Assembly: GCA_017469955.1 (NCBI GenBank) | Contig: JAFUFJ010000014.1 | Location: 54,601 to 118,600, forward strand | Origin: Prevotella sp. | GTDB lineage: Bacteria; Bacteroidota; Bacteroidia; Bacteroidales; Bacteroidaceae | Length of the DNA stretch: 64,000 nt | Direction: 5' to 3' | In this document: one piece after another, positions 1 through 9,395 of the stretch | How positions within the stretch are numbered: the stretch's first letter is position 1 | Layout: each line of letters begins with the position of its first letter | The notes under the pieces: generated by a model | What the model was told of the DNA's origin: nothing | The model's database searches: none | The model's input: the letters and a program-made list of their open reading frames with translations, nothing else | Position numbers and translations under genes: made by a program

Positions 1-293
1 TTTCTAACAGTCTTCCCGACCTTTACAATATAGCAACCTTTGGTCAGATCAAGATTGATGTATTTATCTGGACCATCAACCTTATAGTTCTGAACACAAA
101 CACCAGCGACATTATAGATCTTGACAACTTCGCCTTGAGCTCCCGTTACATGAAGTACATTGCCTTCAACAGTAATCGAGATTTCCTGGAAGTCATTCTC
201 TATAATCTCAATGGCATTACCTGCTTGCATTGTCATAGGATTCCCTAAAAGCAATACCGAGGAAAATACTATAGTTAGTAACGTTTTTGTCAT
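1..293 (-). CDS. Secreted protein with T9SS-like C-terminal region (3' end outside window)
   Basis: Reading the minus strand from the ATG at 293 gives at least 97 residues with no stop before the window edge. Residues 1 to about 24 (MTKTLLTIVFSSVLLLGNP, then MTMQAG) look like a signal peptide. The rest resembles a type IX secretion sorting domain: a beta-rich stretch with VKIYNVAGVCVQNYKV, then LDLTKGCYIVKVGKTV, which matches the family pattern 'v.iyn..G..v......i.l..G.Y.vkv'. The protein therefore seems to consist of little more than a signal peptide and a sorting-like domain, or continues past the edge. A consensus -7 box lies about 40 bp upstream at 332-340. Substrate and function are unknown. 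Confidence 0.7.
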   Translation of the reverse strand, partial: MTKTLLTIVFSSVLLLGNPMTMQAGNAIEIIENDFQEISITVEGNVLHVTGAQGEVVKIYNVAGVCVQNYKVDGPDKYINLDLTKGCYIVKVGKTVR

Positions 294-331
294 ACGCCTG
301 CATTTAAAAGTACAAGTCATTAATAATTAGC

Positions 332-340
332 GCAAAGTTA
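332..340 (-). promoter_or_regulatory. Bacteroidetes -7 box for the T9SS-like gene
   Basis: The minus strand reads TAACTTTGC, an exact TAnnTTTG match, about 40 bp ahead of the ATG at 293. Confidence 0.6.
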
Positions 341-396
341 ATGATTTTCAACCATAATACGATGGTCTATTTGCAGAAAACAGCAACTAATTATGA

Positions 397-1314
397 TTAT
401 TTAACATCAAACACCTGCTGCTCGGCAGCCAGATCTGTGTTTTCAAACTCCTCACGTGCTTGCCGAAGAAGGGCTGTCTCGTCATCATAACGAGCACTGA
501 AATGACCTATCACAAGGTGTCCAACTCCCGCACAACGCGCAACCTTTCCTGCCTCACGAGCCGTGCTATGAAAATAGAAACCTGCACGATCTGCACGGTC
601 GTCAGCATATGTGGCCTCATGATACAACAGGTTAACCCCTTTAATCATTTCGTGTAAACGAGGAATATATCGGGTATCGCTACAATAAGCATACGACCTT
701 GCCAAGTCAGCTGGGCGCGTAAGTCGCTCAGAAGGGATAACTTCGCCATCGGGAGTCGTCCATGAACTACCGTTTTTTATATTGTTGATTTGAGAAACAG
801 GTATTTGATAAAAGTCGATCATCTCTCGACGAATGTGAGGGAGACCTTGTTTTTCACGGAAAAGAAAGCCACAACACGGGACACGATGTTCAAGAGGTAT
901 TGTCTCAACCATGAGGCTACGGTCTTCATATATGGTCTTTTTTTGCTCTGTATCTATGCCATGGAACTCCACTTCATATTCCAAATTAGGGCAAAACATC
1001 TCAAGTTGAGATTTGAGCATTGGGCCAAGTGCTGGGTGAGCATACACATGAAACTTCTGCGTCCTTCCTAACATTCCGAATGTGGAAATCATGCCAACCA
1101 AGCCAAGACAATGATCGCCATGCAGATGAGAGATGAAAACTGCCGTCAAGTTGGCAAAACTTATACGAGAACGTCGCATGGCAATCTGAGTACCCTCTCC
1201 ACAATCAATCATAAAAGACTTTCCCCTAACCTCAACAACTTGTGAAGACGCATAATGTTTGGGAGTGGGCAAAGCGCTTCCACAGCCTAAGATATGTACT
1301 CTGAACGGCTCCAT
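397..1314 (-). CDS. rnz: Ribonuclease Z
   Basis: 305 residues, the usual length of the short-form tRNA 3'-processing endonuclease, which removes 3' trailers from tRNA precursors. It is a metallo-beta-lactamase-fold hydrolase. The zinc motif HLHGDHCLG is complete (His63, His65, Asp67, His68), and the later family signatures (LEHRVPCCGF, YCSDTRY, HEATY, and GHFSARY near the C-terminus) are all readable. The ATG at 1314 begins MEPFRVHILGCGSA, the expected N-terminus. It lies 2 bp after the stop of the lipoprotein gene and is probably co-transcribed with it. Few tRNA genes here encode CCA, so trailer removal by this enzyme is plausible for both tRNAs in the window. Confidence 0.95.
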   Translation of the reverse strand: MEPFRVHILGCGSALPTPKHYASSQVVEVRGKSFMIDCGEGTQIAMRRSRISFANLTAVFISHLHGDHCLGLVGMISTFGMLGRTQKFHVYAHPALGPMLKSQLEMFCPNLEYEVEFHGIDTEQKKTIYEDRSLMVETIPLEHRVPCCGFLFREKQGLPHIRREMIDFYQIPVSQINNIKNGSSWTTPDGEVIPSERLTRPADLARSYAYCSDTRYIPRLHEMIKGVNLLYHEATYADDRADRAGFYFHSTAREAGKVARCAGVGHLVIGHFSARYDDETALLRQAREEFENTDLAAEQQVFDVK

Positions 1315-1316
1315 TA

Positions 1317-1877
1317 TTACTGTAATCGTTTGTAGACAAATATACCATTGTCATTCTCCAAAAACAGGGAATCGGCATTGAGTGCCACAATGTCAAACGT
1401 GTCCCTGTCAAAAAGAAGCTGGCCATTCATGATTTTCCACGAAGTCCACGACTTTGACTCTGTGGCCACATTCGACTGTACGACCCCACCTTCCTGGATC
1501 TCAAAATTCTTGTCAAGACTCGTCCAATGTCCTAATAATGACGTCAAATTAACGATAAGGCTGGCACAAGAATCACCATATTCGTCGATGCCACGAAGCA
1601 CTGCCACCCGATCTCCGACCATCAGTCCGCCACGAGTCACCTGATCTTCTCCCGTATTGTAGCTGTAAATAAGCGTATCGCCATCATTTGTTATCAGCTC
1701 AAGGGAGTGCATTGACGTTCCGTCTCCACAGACTCCATAGTATGTAGTATCCAAAACTTCCTCTTCAATTGTTTCGTCTACGAGAGGTTCTGCCTGCTGA
1801 CCACGGGGAGAAGGCTGACACGCAACGATTAAAACGAGTAGTGTCAACATTCTTGAAAAGTGTTTAAATTTTTCCAT
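1317..1877 (-). CDS. Putative lipoprotein, lipocalin-like
   Basis: 186 residues from the ATG at 1877. An upstream in-frame start at 1898 would add seven residues but would put a non-hydrophobic extension ahead of the signal peptide, so I prefer 1877. Residues 1-20 (MEKFKHFSRMLTLLVLIVAC) form a lipoprotein signal with Cys20. The mature part is acidic at first and then beta-rich, ending with LFLENDNGIFVYKRLQ. The pattern 'LLGHW', 'MNGQLLFDRDTFDIVALNADSLFLE' resembles small Bacteroidetes lipocalin-like lipoproteins that measure a stability or threshold motif, but I cannot assign a ligand. It precedes rnz by 2 bp. No clear promoter is seen, so it may be read through from mazG. Confidence 0.7.
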   Translation of the reverse strand: MEKFKHFSRMLTLLVLIVACQPSPRGQQAEPLVDETIEEEVLDTTYYGVCGDGTSMHSLELITNDGDTLIYSYNTGEDQVTRGGLMVGDRVAVLRGIDEYGDSCASLIVNLTSLLGHWTSLDKNFEIQEGGVVQSNVATESKSWTSWKIMNGQLLFDRDTFDIVALNADSLFLENDNGIFVYKRLQ

Positions 1878-1965
1878 ATTTAAGACTATATGTTTCACAT
1901 TCGCAGTATTTTCACTATTTCATTCATCCCTCACAAGGCAAGATCTGAACAGGAAGAGCTCATAA

Positions 1966-2820
1966 TTAGTTTTTTTCCTGCGCTTTAGCTTCATTCCACA
2001 GTTCGTCCATTTCCTGCAATGTCATGTTTGTTAGAGGCTTCCCGATACGAATAGAATGTTCTTCCACATAATTAAAACGACGTATAAACTTCTGGTTTGT
2101 TGCTTCTAATGCATTATCAGGATTAAGCTTGTAGAGGCGAGCCGCATTGATAACAGAGAAAAGAAAGTCGCCCAATTCCTGTAAAGACTTTTCCTTATCC
2201 TCACGCTTCAATTCCACTTCCAGCTCATCCAACTCCTCGCGAACTTTCTTCCACACGTCATTCTTTTCCTCCCAGTCAAACCCTACATTGCGAGCTTTGT
2301 CCTGGATGCGATATGCTTTGATAAGGCTTGGGAGGGAATTTGGAACTCCCGACAACACTCGTTTATTCCCGTCCTTTTCTTTCAATTTTATTTGTTCCCA
2401 ATTCTGCAGCACCTCTCCTACTGTTTTTGCATCTTGGAATTCCGTATGATCCAGTTCCTCTCCATAGGGCAACGGTTTGGGCTCTTTGGCTCCGACTTGT
2501 GAAGAATGATAGACATGTGGATGGCGGAATATGAGTTTATCTGCCGACCGATTGCACACATCGGCAATGTCAAAATCGCCTTTCTCCTCACCTATCTTGG
2601 CATAAAAGCAAATATGTAGCAGCACATCGCCCAACTCCTTGCAGATTTCATTTTTATCTTCCTTCATCAAAGCATCGGCCAGTTCAAATGTTTCCTCTAT
2701 AGTGTTCGGCCGAAGGCTTTCGTTTGTCTGCTTTCTATCCCATGGACATTTCTCTCTTAGAGTATCGAGAACATCCAGATAACGGCCAAAAGCCGCCATT
2801 TTTTCTTCCCGTGTATGCAT
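1966..2820 (-). CDS. mazG: Nucleoside triphosphate pyrophosphohydrolase MazG
   Basis: 284 residues with two tandem MazG domains. The enzyme hydrolyses (d)NTPs to monophosphates and pyrophosphate and is considered a house-cleaning activity against non-canonical nucleotides. Domain 1 carries the hallmark CPWDRKQT (residues 25-32), then EETFE and ELGDVLLH with the metal-binding acidic residues. Domain 2 repeats the pattern around VREELDELEVEL and LQELGDFLFSVINAAR. The ATG at 2820 (MHTREEKMAA) is 20 bp from a consensus -7 box. It is divergent from valS, with both promoters in a 101-bp gap. Confidence 0.95.
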   Translation of the reverse strand: MHTREEKMAAFGRYLDVLDTLREKCPWDRKQTNESLRPNTIEETFELADALMKEDKNEICKELGDVLLHICFYAKIGEEKGDFDIADVCNRSADKLIFRHPHVYHSSQVGAKEPKPLPYGEELDHTEFQDAKTVGEVLQNWEQIKLKEKDGNKRVLSGVPNSLPSLIKAYRIQDKARNVGFDWEEKNDVWKKVREELDELEVELKREDKEKSLQELGDFLFSVINAARLYKLNPDNALEATNQKFIRRFNYVEEHSIRIGKPLTNMTLQEMDELWNEAKAQEKN

Positions 2821-2839
2821 ATTTATTTAAATTTATGTT

Positions 2840-2848
2840 GCAAAAGTA
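2840..2848 (-). promoter_or_regulatory. mazG -7 box
   Basis: Minus strand TACTTTTGC matches TAnnTTTG and lies about 20 bp from the mazG start. Confidence 0.55.
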
Positions 2849-2870
2849 CTAATTTCTGACGGGAAAATAG

Positions 2871-2879
2871 TAACTTTGC
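2871..2879 (+). promoter_or_regulatory. valS -7 box
   Basis: TAACTTTGC is an exact match, 43 bp ahead of the valS ATG. The -33 region is not clear. Confidence 0.65.
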
Positions 2880-2921
2880 ACCGTTTTTTACACGTATAAT
2901 TCATAAAATTAAAAATATTGT

Positions 2922-5624
2922 ATGGAATTAGCAAGTAAATACGATCCGAAAGTTGTCGAATCGAAATGGTACCAATATTGGTTAGATAACAAACTGTTTT
3001 CCAGCAAGCCAGATGGTCGTGAACCGTATACCATCGTCATCCCGCCCCCTAACGTAACTGGTGTGCTTCACATGGGACACATGCTAAACAACACCATCCA
3101 AGACATTCTCGTCCGCCGTGCCCGTATGGAAGGAAAGAATGCCTGCTGGGTGCCTGGAACCGACCATGCTTCTATTGCTACAGAAGCAAAGGTGGTGAAA
3201 AAACTGGCTGAACAAGGCATAAAGAAGCATGACCTGACCCGAGAGGAGTTCCTAAAGCACGCATGGGACTGGACTGATGAGCACGGAGGAATCATCCTGA
3301 AACAACTACGCAGGCTCGGAGCCTCATGCGATTGGGACCGTACTGCCTTTACGATGGATGAGAAGCGTTCAAGAAGTGTCATAAAAGTTTTTGTAGACTT
3401 ATACAACAAAGGGCTCATCTATCGTGGTCTGCGCATGGTGAATTGGGATCCGAAAGCCCTTACCGCCCTTTCCACAGAAGAGGTCATTTATAAGGAAGAG
3501 CATTCAAAACTCTACCATTTAAAATACTATGTTGCCGACTTAGAGGCCCTGAAGGATATCGAAGCCCTTACCGAATCGGGCAACATCATCCATAAAGATG
3601 AGAAGGGATTTTATGCCGTGGTTGCCACAACCCGCCCGGAAACCATCATGGGCGACACAGCCATGTGTATCAATCCAAAGGACCCCAAGAACCAATGGCT
3701 CAAAGGACGCAAGGTGATTGTTCCGCTGGTGGGTCGAGTAATCCCTGTCATTGAAGACCGTTATGTCGACATTGAGTTCGGAACGGGCTGTCTGAAGGTC
3801 ACGCCTGCCCATGACACTAACGACTATATGCTGGGAAAGACCCATCACCTTGAGACCATCGACATCTTCAATCCCGACGGCACCATTAGCGAACAGTCTC
3901 CTCTTTACGTTGGAATGGACCGCTTCGCATGCAGAAAGCAAATCGTAAAAGACCTGGAAGCTGCCGGTCTTTTGGAAAAGGTCGAGGACTACAACAATAA
4001 GGTTGGATATTCCGAGCGCAACCCGGATACGGCAATAGAGCCACGTCTCTCGCTCCAATGGTTCCTCCGCATGAAGCATTTTGCTGACATAGCACTGCCA
4101 CCAGTCATGAACGACGAAATCAAGTTCTATCCTGAAAAATACAAAAACACCTACAAAAACTGGCTTGAGAACATACAAGACTGGTGTATCTCCCGGCAGC
4201 TATGGTGGGGGCATCGCATCCCGGCCTACTATTACAACGAAAATAATGACTTCGTCGTAGCCGAGACACGTGAAGAAGCACTGACGCTTGCACAGCAGAG
4301 AGATCCGCAGGTTACCGACGCCGACTTGCGTCAGGATAACGACGCCTTAGACACTTGGTTCAGTTCCTGGCTATGGCCCATCAGTCTGTTTGACGGCATT
4401 AACAATCCGAACAACGAAGAGTTGTCGTACTATTATCCCACCAGTGACCTGGTGACCGGCCCCGACATCATCTTCTTCTGGGTGGCCCGCATGATTATGG
4501 CCGGCTACGAATATGTAGGCAAGATGCCGTTCAAGCATGTCTATTTCACAGGCATCGTACGCGACAAGCTTGGCCGCAAGATGTCAAAGAGCCTTGGCAA
4601 CAGTCCCGACCCCATCGAACTTATCGAGAAGTTCGGTGCCGATGGTGTGCGTATGGGCATGATGCTCTCCGCGCCAGCAGGCAACGATATCCTCTTCGAC
4701 GAAGCCCTGTGCGAGCAAGGACGCAACTTCAACAACAAGATCTGGAATGCCTTCCGCCTCGTAAAAGGATGGAAAGTTGAAGACATTGAGCAACAAGAGG
4801 CCTGCAAGACTGCTGTTACTTGGTTCAGCGCAAAGCTCCGTCAAACCAACGAAGAACTGGACGACCTTTTCTCAAAATACCGCATTTCGGAGGCCCTCAT
4901 GGCTGTTTACAAGCTCTTCTGGGACGAGTTCTCCTCATGGTATCTTGAGATGATCAAGCCCGCATACGTCAATGGTCAGCCACAACCGATTGACCGCACG
5001 ACCTATGAGGCTACTCTCAACTTCTTTGATGCGCTTCTAAAGATGCTTCATCCGTTCATGCCGTTCATCACAGAAGAGCTTTGGCAGGCCTTGCAGGAGC
5101 GCAAGTCAGGAGAAAGCATAATGCGAGAAAAGCTTACTGTTGCCGTCCCGACCGAGGAAGACCGGCAACTGCTCAGTAACATTGAACAAGTCAAGCAGAT
5201 TGTCAGCAGCATCCGTATGGTGCGCAACCAGAAAGGAATTGCCCCTAAAGAGCCATTAACGCTGCAGGCTGTCGGCAGCGATCCATACGAAAAGTTCCAC
5301 GATGTCGTCACTAAAATGGCCAACCTCACGGCAATCACCGTGGTCAAGGAAAAGGACACAACGGCCTCTGCCTTCATGATCGGAACCAATGAATATGCCG
5401 TCCCTCTTGGCGACCTGATCGACGCCGAAGCCGAAATCGCAAAGATGGAAGCCCAGTTGCAGCACCTTGAAGGATTCCTTGCGGGAGTGATGAAGAAACT
5501 CTCCAACGAGCGTTTCGTCCAAAACGCCCCAGAAGCCGTCGTGGCCATGGAGCGGAAGAAGCAGGGCGATGCCGAAGAAAAGATAGCGGCCCTGAAGGAG
5601 TCCATTGCCACTCTGCGCAAGTAG
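2922..5624 (+). CDS. valS: Valyl-tRNA synthetase
   Basis: 900 residues. It charges tRNA-Val with valine. The class I signatures are present: HMGH (residues 50-53, within [15 protein letters not shown]) and KMSKS (553-557). The CP1 editing domain is recognisable ([22 protein letters not shown]), as are [15 protein letters not shown], the anticodon-binding region, and a C-terminal coiled coil ([19 protein letters not shown] to the end) typical of ValRS. It stands alone, with its own promoter and a strong terminator just after the stop. Confidence 0.97.
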   Translation: MELASKYDPKVVESKWYQYWLDNKLFSSKPDGREPYTIVIPPPNVTGVLHMGHMLNNTIQDILVRRARMEGKNACWVPGTDHASIATEAKVVKKLAEQGIKKHDLTREEFLKHAWDWTDEHGGIILKQLRRLGASCDWDRTAFTMDEKRSRSVIKVFVDLYNKGLIYRGLRMVNWDPKALTALSTEEVIYKEEHSKLYHLKYYVADLEALKDIEALTESGNIIHKDEKGFYAVVATTRPETIMGDTAMCINPKDPKNQWLKGRKVIVPLVGRVIPVIEDRYVDIEFGTGCLKVTPAHDTNDYMLGKTHHLETIDIFNPDGTISEQSPLYVGMDRFACRKQIVKDLEAAGLLEKVEDYNNKVGYSERNPDTAIEPRLSLQWFLRMKHFADIALPPVMNDEIKFYPEKYKNTYKNWLENIQDWCISRQLWWGHRIPAYYYNENNDFVVAETREEALTLAQQRDPQVTDADLRQDNDALDTWFSSWLWPISLFDGINNPNNEELSYYYPTSDLVTGPDIIFFWVARMIMAGYEYVGKMPFKHVYFTGIVRDKLGRKMSKSLGNSPDPIELIEKFGADGVRMGMMLSAPAGNDILFDEALCEQGRNFNNKIWNAFRLVKGWKVEDIEQQEACKTAVTWFSAKLRQTNEELDDLFSKYRISEALMAVYKLFWDEFSSWYLEMIKPAYVNGQPQPIDRTTYEATLNFFDALLKMLHPFMPFITEELWQALQERKSGESIMREKLTVAVPTEEDRQLLSNIEQVKQIVSSIRMVRNQKGIAPKEPLTLQAVGSDPYEKFHDVVTKMANLTAITVVKEKDTTASAFMIGTNEYAVPLGDLIDAEAEIAKMEAQLQHLEGFLAGVMKKLSNERFVQNAPEAVVAMERKKQGDAEEKIAALKESIATLRK

Positions 5625-5643
5625 TCTGTTCTTCCCTGAATAT

Positions 5644-5682
5644 AAAGCCAGCCTGTTCCTATGAGAAGCAGGCTGGCTTTTT
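5644..5682 (+). terminator. Intrinsic terminator of valS
   Basis: AAAGCCAGCCTG pairs with CAGGCTGGCTTT around a 13-nt loop and is followed by T's, starting 20 bp after the valS stop. Confidence 0.85.
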
Positions 5683-5725
5683 CTTGTATCAGAGATGGGG
5701 GTCCTGATGTTACGGTCCTTTTCTC

Positions 5726-5857
5726 CTTTATAAAGGCAGGTTGTTTGTGCATGAACAACAAGGAATCTCTGTGCGAAAGATGATCTATTGCTGTGCAAAA
5801 GATGATGTTTTGGCCAGCAAAAGATGATCTTTTGGTGCAAGAAGCCTTTGAGTCTAC
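5726..5857 (+). repeat. Degenerate 22-bp tandem array (about 6 units)
   Basis: Three adjacent units at 5770, 5792 and 5814 share GCRAAAGATGATSTWTTG at exactly 22-bp spacing. The blocks before (5726, 5748) and after (5836) are weaker and keep the phase. It lies in the 313-bp convergent gap between valS and the DUF3078 gene, where I see no coding potential. Confidence 0.65.
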
Positions 5858-5881
5858 GGGAATAACGGTGAGGCAATATAT

Positions 5882-5915
5882 GAATAAGGGACGCCCGTCC
5901 GGGCGTCCCTTATTC
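5882..5915. terminator. Perfect 15-bp hairpin between convergent genes
   Basis: GAATAAGGGACGCCC pairs perfectly with GGGCGTCCCTTATTC around the loop GTCC. It is 22 bp past the stop of the minus-strand DUF3078 gene and can act as its terminator. Confidence 0.75.
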
Positions 5916-5937
5916 GTGTTGCGATGCGCGAATGAGA

Positions 5938-7239
5938 CTAAAGGGAGTAAGAGAGGCCAAACGACATGTACTCTTTGAACTGCCAATAGCCGTGGTGGTC
6001 GTCGCGTTTACGGTTGTCATCAAACCGGGGATAGACGTAGAAGGTCGAGGTCAAGTATCTTCCGATTTTGAAGTTAAACGTGTTTTCAATCTCCACCTCG
6101 GCGCGTTTGTAGGTGGTATAGCCATAGAGTCGCATCTTCCATGAGATGTTCGGGTTGAAGATGGTTGTCGTCTCGATGCGGATGCTCGAACCGTAGTCTT
6201 TCATTGTATGGTGGCCTTCGGCTATTCCGTAGCGCGTGACGAGTGCCTTTCGGCCGCAGTATTTCCAGTTGTAGGTCAGTGGAGCCACGTCGATCAGTCC
6301 GTTCATCTTCTTCTTGAACATCGACAGGTTGTATTTCATACCCGCAGAGAGCTTTACGGTCAGCGGCGACAGGATGTCGGAATAGACCACGGGGTCATTG
6401 CTTCGGTAGCCTTTCAGGTTCTGGGTAGTGGCGATGAGCGTGAACGAATAGTCCCACTTCTTGATGGCCTGCAGGCTAAGGTTGCTCGTATAGCGGAGCA
6501 GGTCGTTGTATGTCTTGAGGGTATGCAGGGTGTCGGCTTTCGACGTTTGCAGGCCGAGTTTTATTTCAAGGGTGTTGTTCCACTTGACTTTCTGCTTGTT
6601 GTTATAGTTAAGTGTCAGCACATGGTCGTTCAGGATGTTAAAGTTGTTCTCGCCTCCCTGATACCAATTAGACGAGAAGGTGTTCTGGGTCAGCGTCACT
6701 TTGAAACTGCCCGTGAACTTCCAGAAATTGGGTTTGCGCACCATGACCGGCACTTTCTCTACGTAAGCCTCATCGGGCATGGCGGTCTTTTCCGAGATGT
6801 TGGGCTGGGTTGTCGCGGGTATTGCCGTTTCGGGAGCCACGGTTATGTTCCTCCCTTCATCCTTGTGTATCCCTGCAACCAAGCCTGGACGATAGAGATA
6901 GACGTTCAAGAGCGACTCGTCTATCGAAGAATTATAGTAGTCATAGGTGTCCAAACTGTTCGAGTCTAACGAGAAACGCCGATTGGCCACGTCGTTATAG
7001 AACGACAGAGGCATGAACAAACGCAGCATGCGTTCGTCGACAGGTCGCACGCTCTGCTGACGCCTGCTGGCTTCATACAGCGAATCTATCTGGTGTTTAT
7101 ACAAAGCTAACGAGTCAGTGTAGCTCTTGATGATCTGAGTAACCGAGTCCTTTTCTGCCGATATAGAAATAGGATTCTGGGCTGACACCATGCATGTCAA
7201 CACGGCCATGATACAGGCTGATGCCGTTCGCTTATTCAT
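5938..7239 (-). CDS. DUF3078 domain protein, probable outer-membrane-associated
   Basis: 433 residues from the ATG at 7239 (MNKRTASACIMAVLTCMVSAQ, a signal peptide). An in-frame start 12 bp upstream is possible but less typical. The N-terminal third is a helical region with SYTDSLALYKHQIDSLYE. The C-terminal 250 residues are beta-rich with the DUF3078 signature around NFWKFTGSFKVTLTQ, NTFSSNWYQGGENNFN and KVKWNNTLEIKLGL, ending with aromatic, barrel-like strands (YMSFGLSYSL). Such proteins are common in Bacteroidetes and look like outer membrane beta-structures, but no function is known to me. It is a single gene with its own promoter (7276-7284) and hairpin terminator. Confidence 0.85.
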   Translation of the reverse strand: MNKRTASACIMAVLTCMVSAQNPISISAEKDSVTQIIKSYTDSLALYKHQIDSLYEASRRQQSVRPVDERMLRLFMPLSFYNDVANRRFSLDSNSLDTYDYYNSSIDESLLNVYLYRPGLVAGIHKDEGRNITVAPETAIPATTQPNISEKTAMPDEAYVEKVPVMVRKPNFWKFTGSFKVTLTQNTFSSNWYQGGENNFNILNDHVLTLNYNNKQKVKWNNTLEIKLGLQTSKADTLHTLKTYNDLLRYTSNLSLQAIKKWDYSFTLIATTQNLKGYRSNDPVVYSDILSPLTVKLSAGMKYNLSMFKKKMNGLIDVAPLTYNWKYCGRKALVTRYGIAEGHHTMKDYGSSIRIETTTIFNPNISWKMRLYGYTTYKRAEVEIENTFNFKIGRYLTSTFYVYPRFDDNRKRDDHHGYWQFKEYMSFGLSYSL

Positions 7240-7275
7240 ATTTCCCATCATAAAACATTAATATTCATTCTTGGT

Positions 7276-7284
7276 GCAAAATTA
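7276..7284 (-). promoter_or_regulatory. -7 box of the DUF3078 gene
   Basis: Minus strand TAATTTTGC, about 36 bp ahead of the chosen start. Confidence 0.55.
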
Positions 7285-7324
7285 CAAAAATCAATCAAAA
7301 CACCATACATATCATAAAAAAATA

Positions 7325-7357
7325 TTTGGAAGTTAACCTTTTTATTAGTACCTTTGC
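7325..7357 (+). promoter_or_regulatory. yidC promoter
   Basis: TTTG at 7325, 20 bp, then TACCTTTGC at 7349-7357. The leader to the yidC ATG is about 115 nt and contains the short palindrome TTGCGACAGTGTCGCAA at 7440-7456. Confidence 0.65.
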
Positions 7358-7476
7358 AGATTGTTAAATATAAAATATTTAGAGTCCTGACTTCAATTAT
7401 ATTATAGCATCAAACTTTAGGGAATAAACATTAAGTATATTGCGACAGTGTCGCAACGCATAAAACAAATAAACAA

Positions 7477-9381
7477 ATGGATAAAAACACTACAACAGGT
7501 TTCGTTCTCATCATTCTCGTATTGCTGATTTTCAGCTGGTGGTCACAACCTTCTGAAGAACAGCGCCGTGCACAGTTCGTACAAGACTCTATTGAGCAAG
7601 CCAGCATTCAACAAGCTCAGCATGAAGCCGAACTGAAAGAACTCGCACAAAGTCAGGAAGCACGCCAGCAAGTGCTGGCCGATTCGACAGCACTCTTCCA
7701 TGCAGCACTCACTGGGGAGGCAAAACAGATTGTGCTTAAGAATGAAAAAACAGAACTTACCTTCTCTACAAAAGGAGCAAACGTCGAAAAAGCCGTCATC
7801 AAGGGGTACAATGACCAAGAAGGAAACCCTGACCTCACCCTCTTTGAAGGTGGCAAAGAACAGCAAATCAACTACATGCTCTCTGCCAAAGAGACCAACA
7901 TTGAGACGCAGAGCCTCTATTTCCAAGTCACAGAATCAAACGACACGTCTGCGACCTTCGTGGCTGAAGCCGGAGACAACAAGAACATAACCATCCGTTA
8001 TCAATTGGGAAAAGACTACCTGCTTCACATGCAAATGAAAACAGAAGGCATGGCCGGGCTGTTTGCTCCCAACACCAATCAGATGGACATCTCTTGGACT
8101 GGCATGTGTAGACAGCAAGAACGTGGCTTCATGTTTGAGAACCGTTATGCCACGCTGACATATAAAAAAGACGGGGCTTCGACCGACCATCTGAGCGAAA
8201 CTTCCGAGAAAACCAAGACTATTGAGGAGCAACTCAACTGGGTTGCATTCAAAGACCAGTTCTTCTCAAGCATCATGATTGCCAAGAACGACTTTGCGTC
8301 CCAAGCCACACTCACCTCGATTCCGCAGCAGAAAGGCTCCGAATATCTGAAAGAATACCGGGCACAGCTGAAGACTTTCTTCGACCCGACCGGCCAGGAA
8401 GCTACCGAATTTGAGTTCTACTATGGCCCTAACGATTTCAGAATTCTTCAAAATACTGAAAAGGAAAGCACATTCGGCAAAGACCTTCAGCTGAAAAAGC
8501 TCGTCTATCTCGGATGGTGGATTGTCCGCTGGATTAACCGTTGGTTCACGGTTTATGTCTTCGACTGGCTCACAAGACTTGGACTCAACATGGGCATAGT
8601 GCTCATTCTCATCACGCTATTGCTAAAAGCCATCACATTCCCGCTGGTGAAAAAGAGCTACATGTCGTCAGCAAAGATGCGCGTACTGAAGCCGAAACTC
8701 GACGCCGCTACAGCCCAATATGACAAACCAGAAGACCAGATGATGAAGCAACAGGCCATGATGAGCGAGTATGCAAAGTACGGCGTCTCGCCTCTATCAG
8801 GCTGCTTGCCTATGCTAATACAGATGCCTATCTGGATTGCCATGTTCAATTTTGTGCCTAATGCCATACAACTGCGTGGCGAAAGCTTCTTGTGGATCAA
8901 AGACCTTTCTACGTATGACCCCATTGTTGAATGGGGAAAGAACATCTGGCTCATTGGCGATCACCTGTCGCTCACCTGCATTCTTTTCTGTGGAGGCAAC
9001 ATTCTCTATTCAATGATGACCATGCGGCAGCAGCGCGATCAAATGGTAGGACAACAGGCCGAACAAATGAAGATGATGCAATGGATGATGTATCTCATGC
9101 CACTGATGTTCTTCTTCATGTTCAATGACTATTCAAGTGGTCTTAACTTCTATTATTTCGTCTCACTTTTCTTCTCGGCTGCCATCATGTGGACACTCAG
9201 AAAAACCACTAACGATGCAAAACTCTTGGCATCCCTTGAGCGACGTTATGAGGAGAACAAGAACAACCCACAAAAGAAAAACAGCGGATTGGCTGCACGA
9301 CTCCAAGCCATGCAGGAACAGCAGATGGAAATGCAACGCCAACGCGAAGAGATGATCAAGCGCAGAAATCAACAGAAATAA
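7477..9381 (+). CDS. yidC: Membrane protein insertase YidC
   Basis: 634 residues. It inserts and folds inner membrane proteins, alone or with SecYEG. The order is: N-terminal membrane segment (about residues 6-22, TGFVLIILVLLIFSWW), a large periplasmic beta domain (to about residue 345), then the conserved Oxa1/YidC core with transmembrane segments near GIVLILITLLLKAITFPL, GCLPMLIQMPIWIAMF and LMPLMFFFMFNDYSSGLNFYY. The C-terminal tail is rich in Gln, Arg and Met (EQQMEMQRQREEMIKRR), a basic ribosome-facing extension. It is 14 bp upstream of the DUF1846 gene, so the two are probably co-transcribed. Confidence 0.96.
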   Translation: MDKNTTTGFVLIILVLLIFSWWSQPSEEQRRAQFVQDSIEQASIQQAQHEAELKELAQSQEARQQVLADSTALFHAALTGEAKQIVLKNEKTELTFSTKGANVEKAVIKGYNDQEGNPDLTLFEGGKEQQINYMLSAKETNIETQSLYFQVTESNDTSATFVAEAGDNKNITIRYQLGKDYLLHMQMKTEGMAGLFAPNTNQMDISWTGMCRQQERGFMFENRYATLTYKKDGASTDHLSETSEKTKTIEEQLNWVAFKDQFFSSIMIAKNDFASQATLTSIPQQKGSEYLKEYRAQLKTFFDPTGQEATEFEFYYGPNDFRILQNTEKESTFGKDLQLKKLVYLGWWIVRWINRWFTVYVFDWLTRLGLNMGIVLILITLLLKAITFPLVKKSYMSSAKMRVLKPKLDAATAQYDKPEDQMMKQQAMMSEYAKYGVSPLSGCLPMLIQMPIWIAMFNFVPNAIQLRGESFLWIKDLSTYDPIVEWGKNIWLIGDHLSLTCILFCGGNILYSMMTMRQQRDQMVGQQAEQMKMMQWMMYLMPLMFFFMFNDYSSGLNFYYFVSLFFSAAIMWTLRKTTNDAKLLASLERRYEENKNNPQKKNSGLAARLQAMQEQQMEMQRQREEMIKRRNQQK

Positions 9382-9395
9382 CACCAGAAACGATT

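Noticed and set aside
5048-5986. 312-codon reading frame antisense to the 3' part of valS
   Set aside because: It mirrors the valS frame, lacks any recognisable domain, and runs across the valS terminator.
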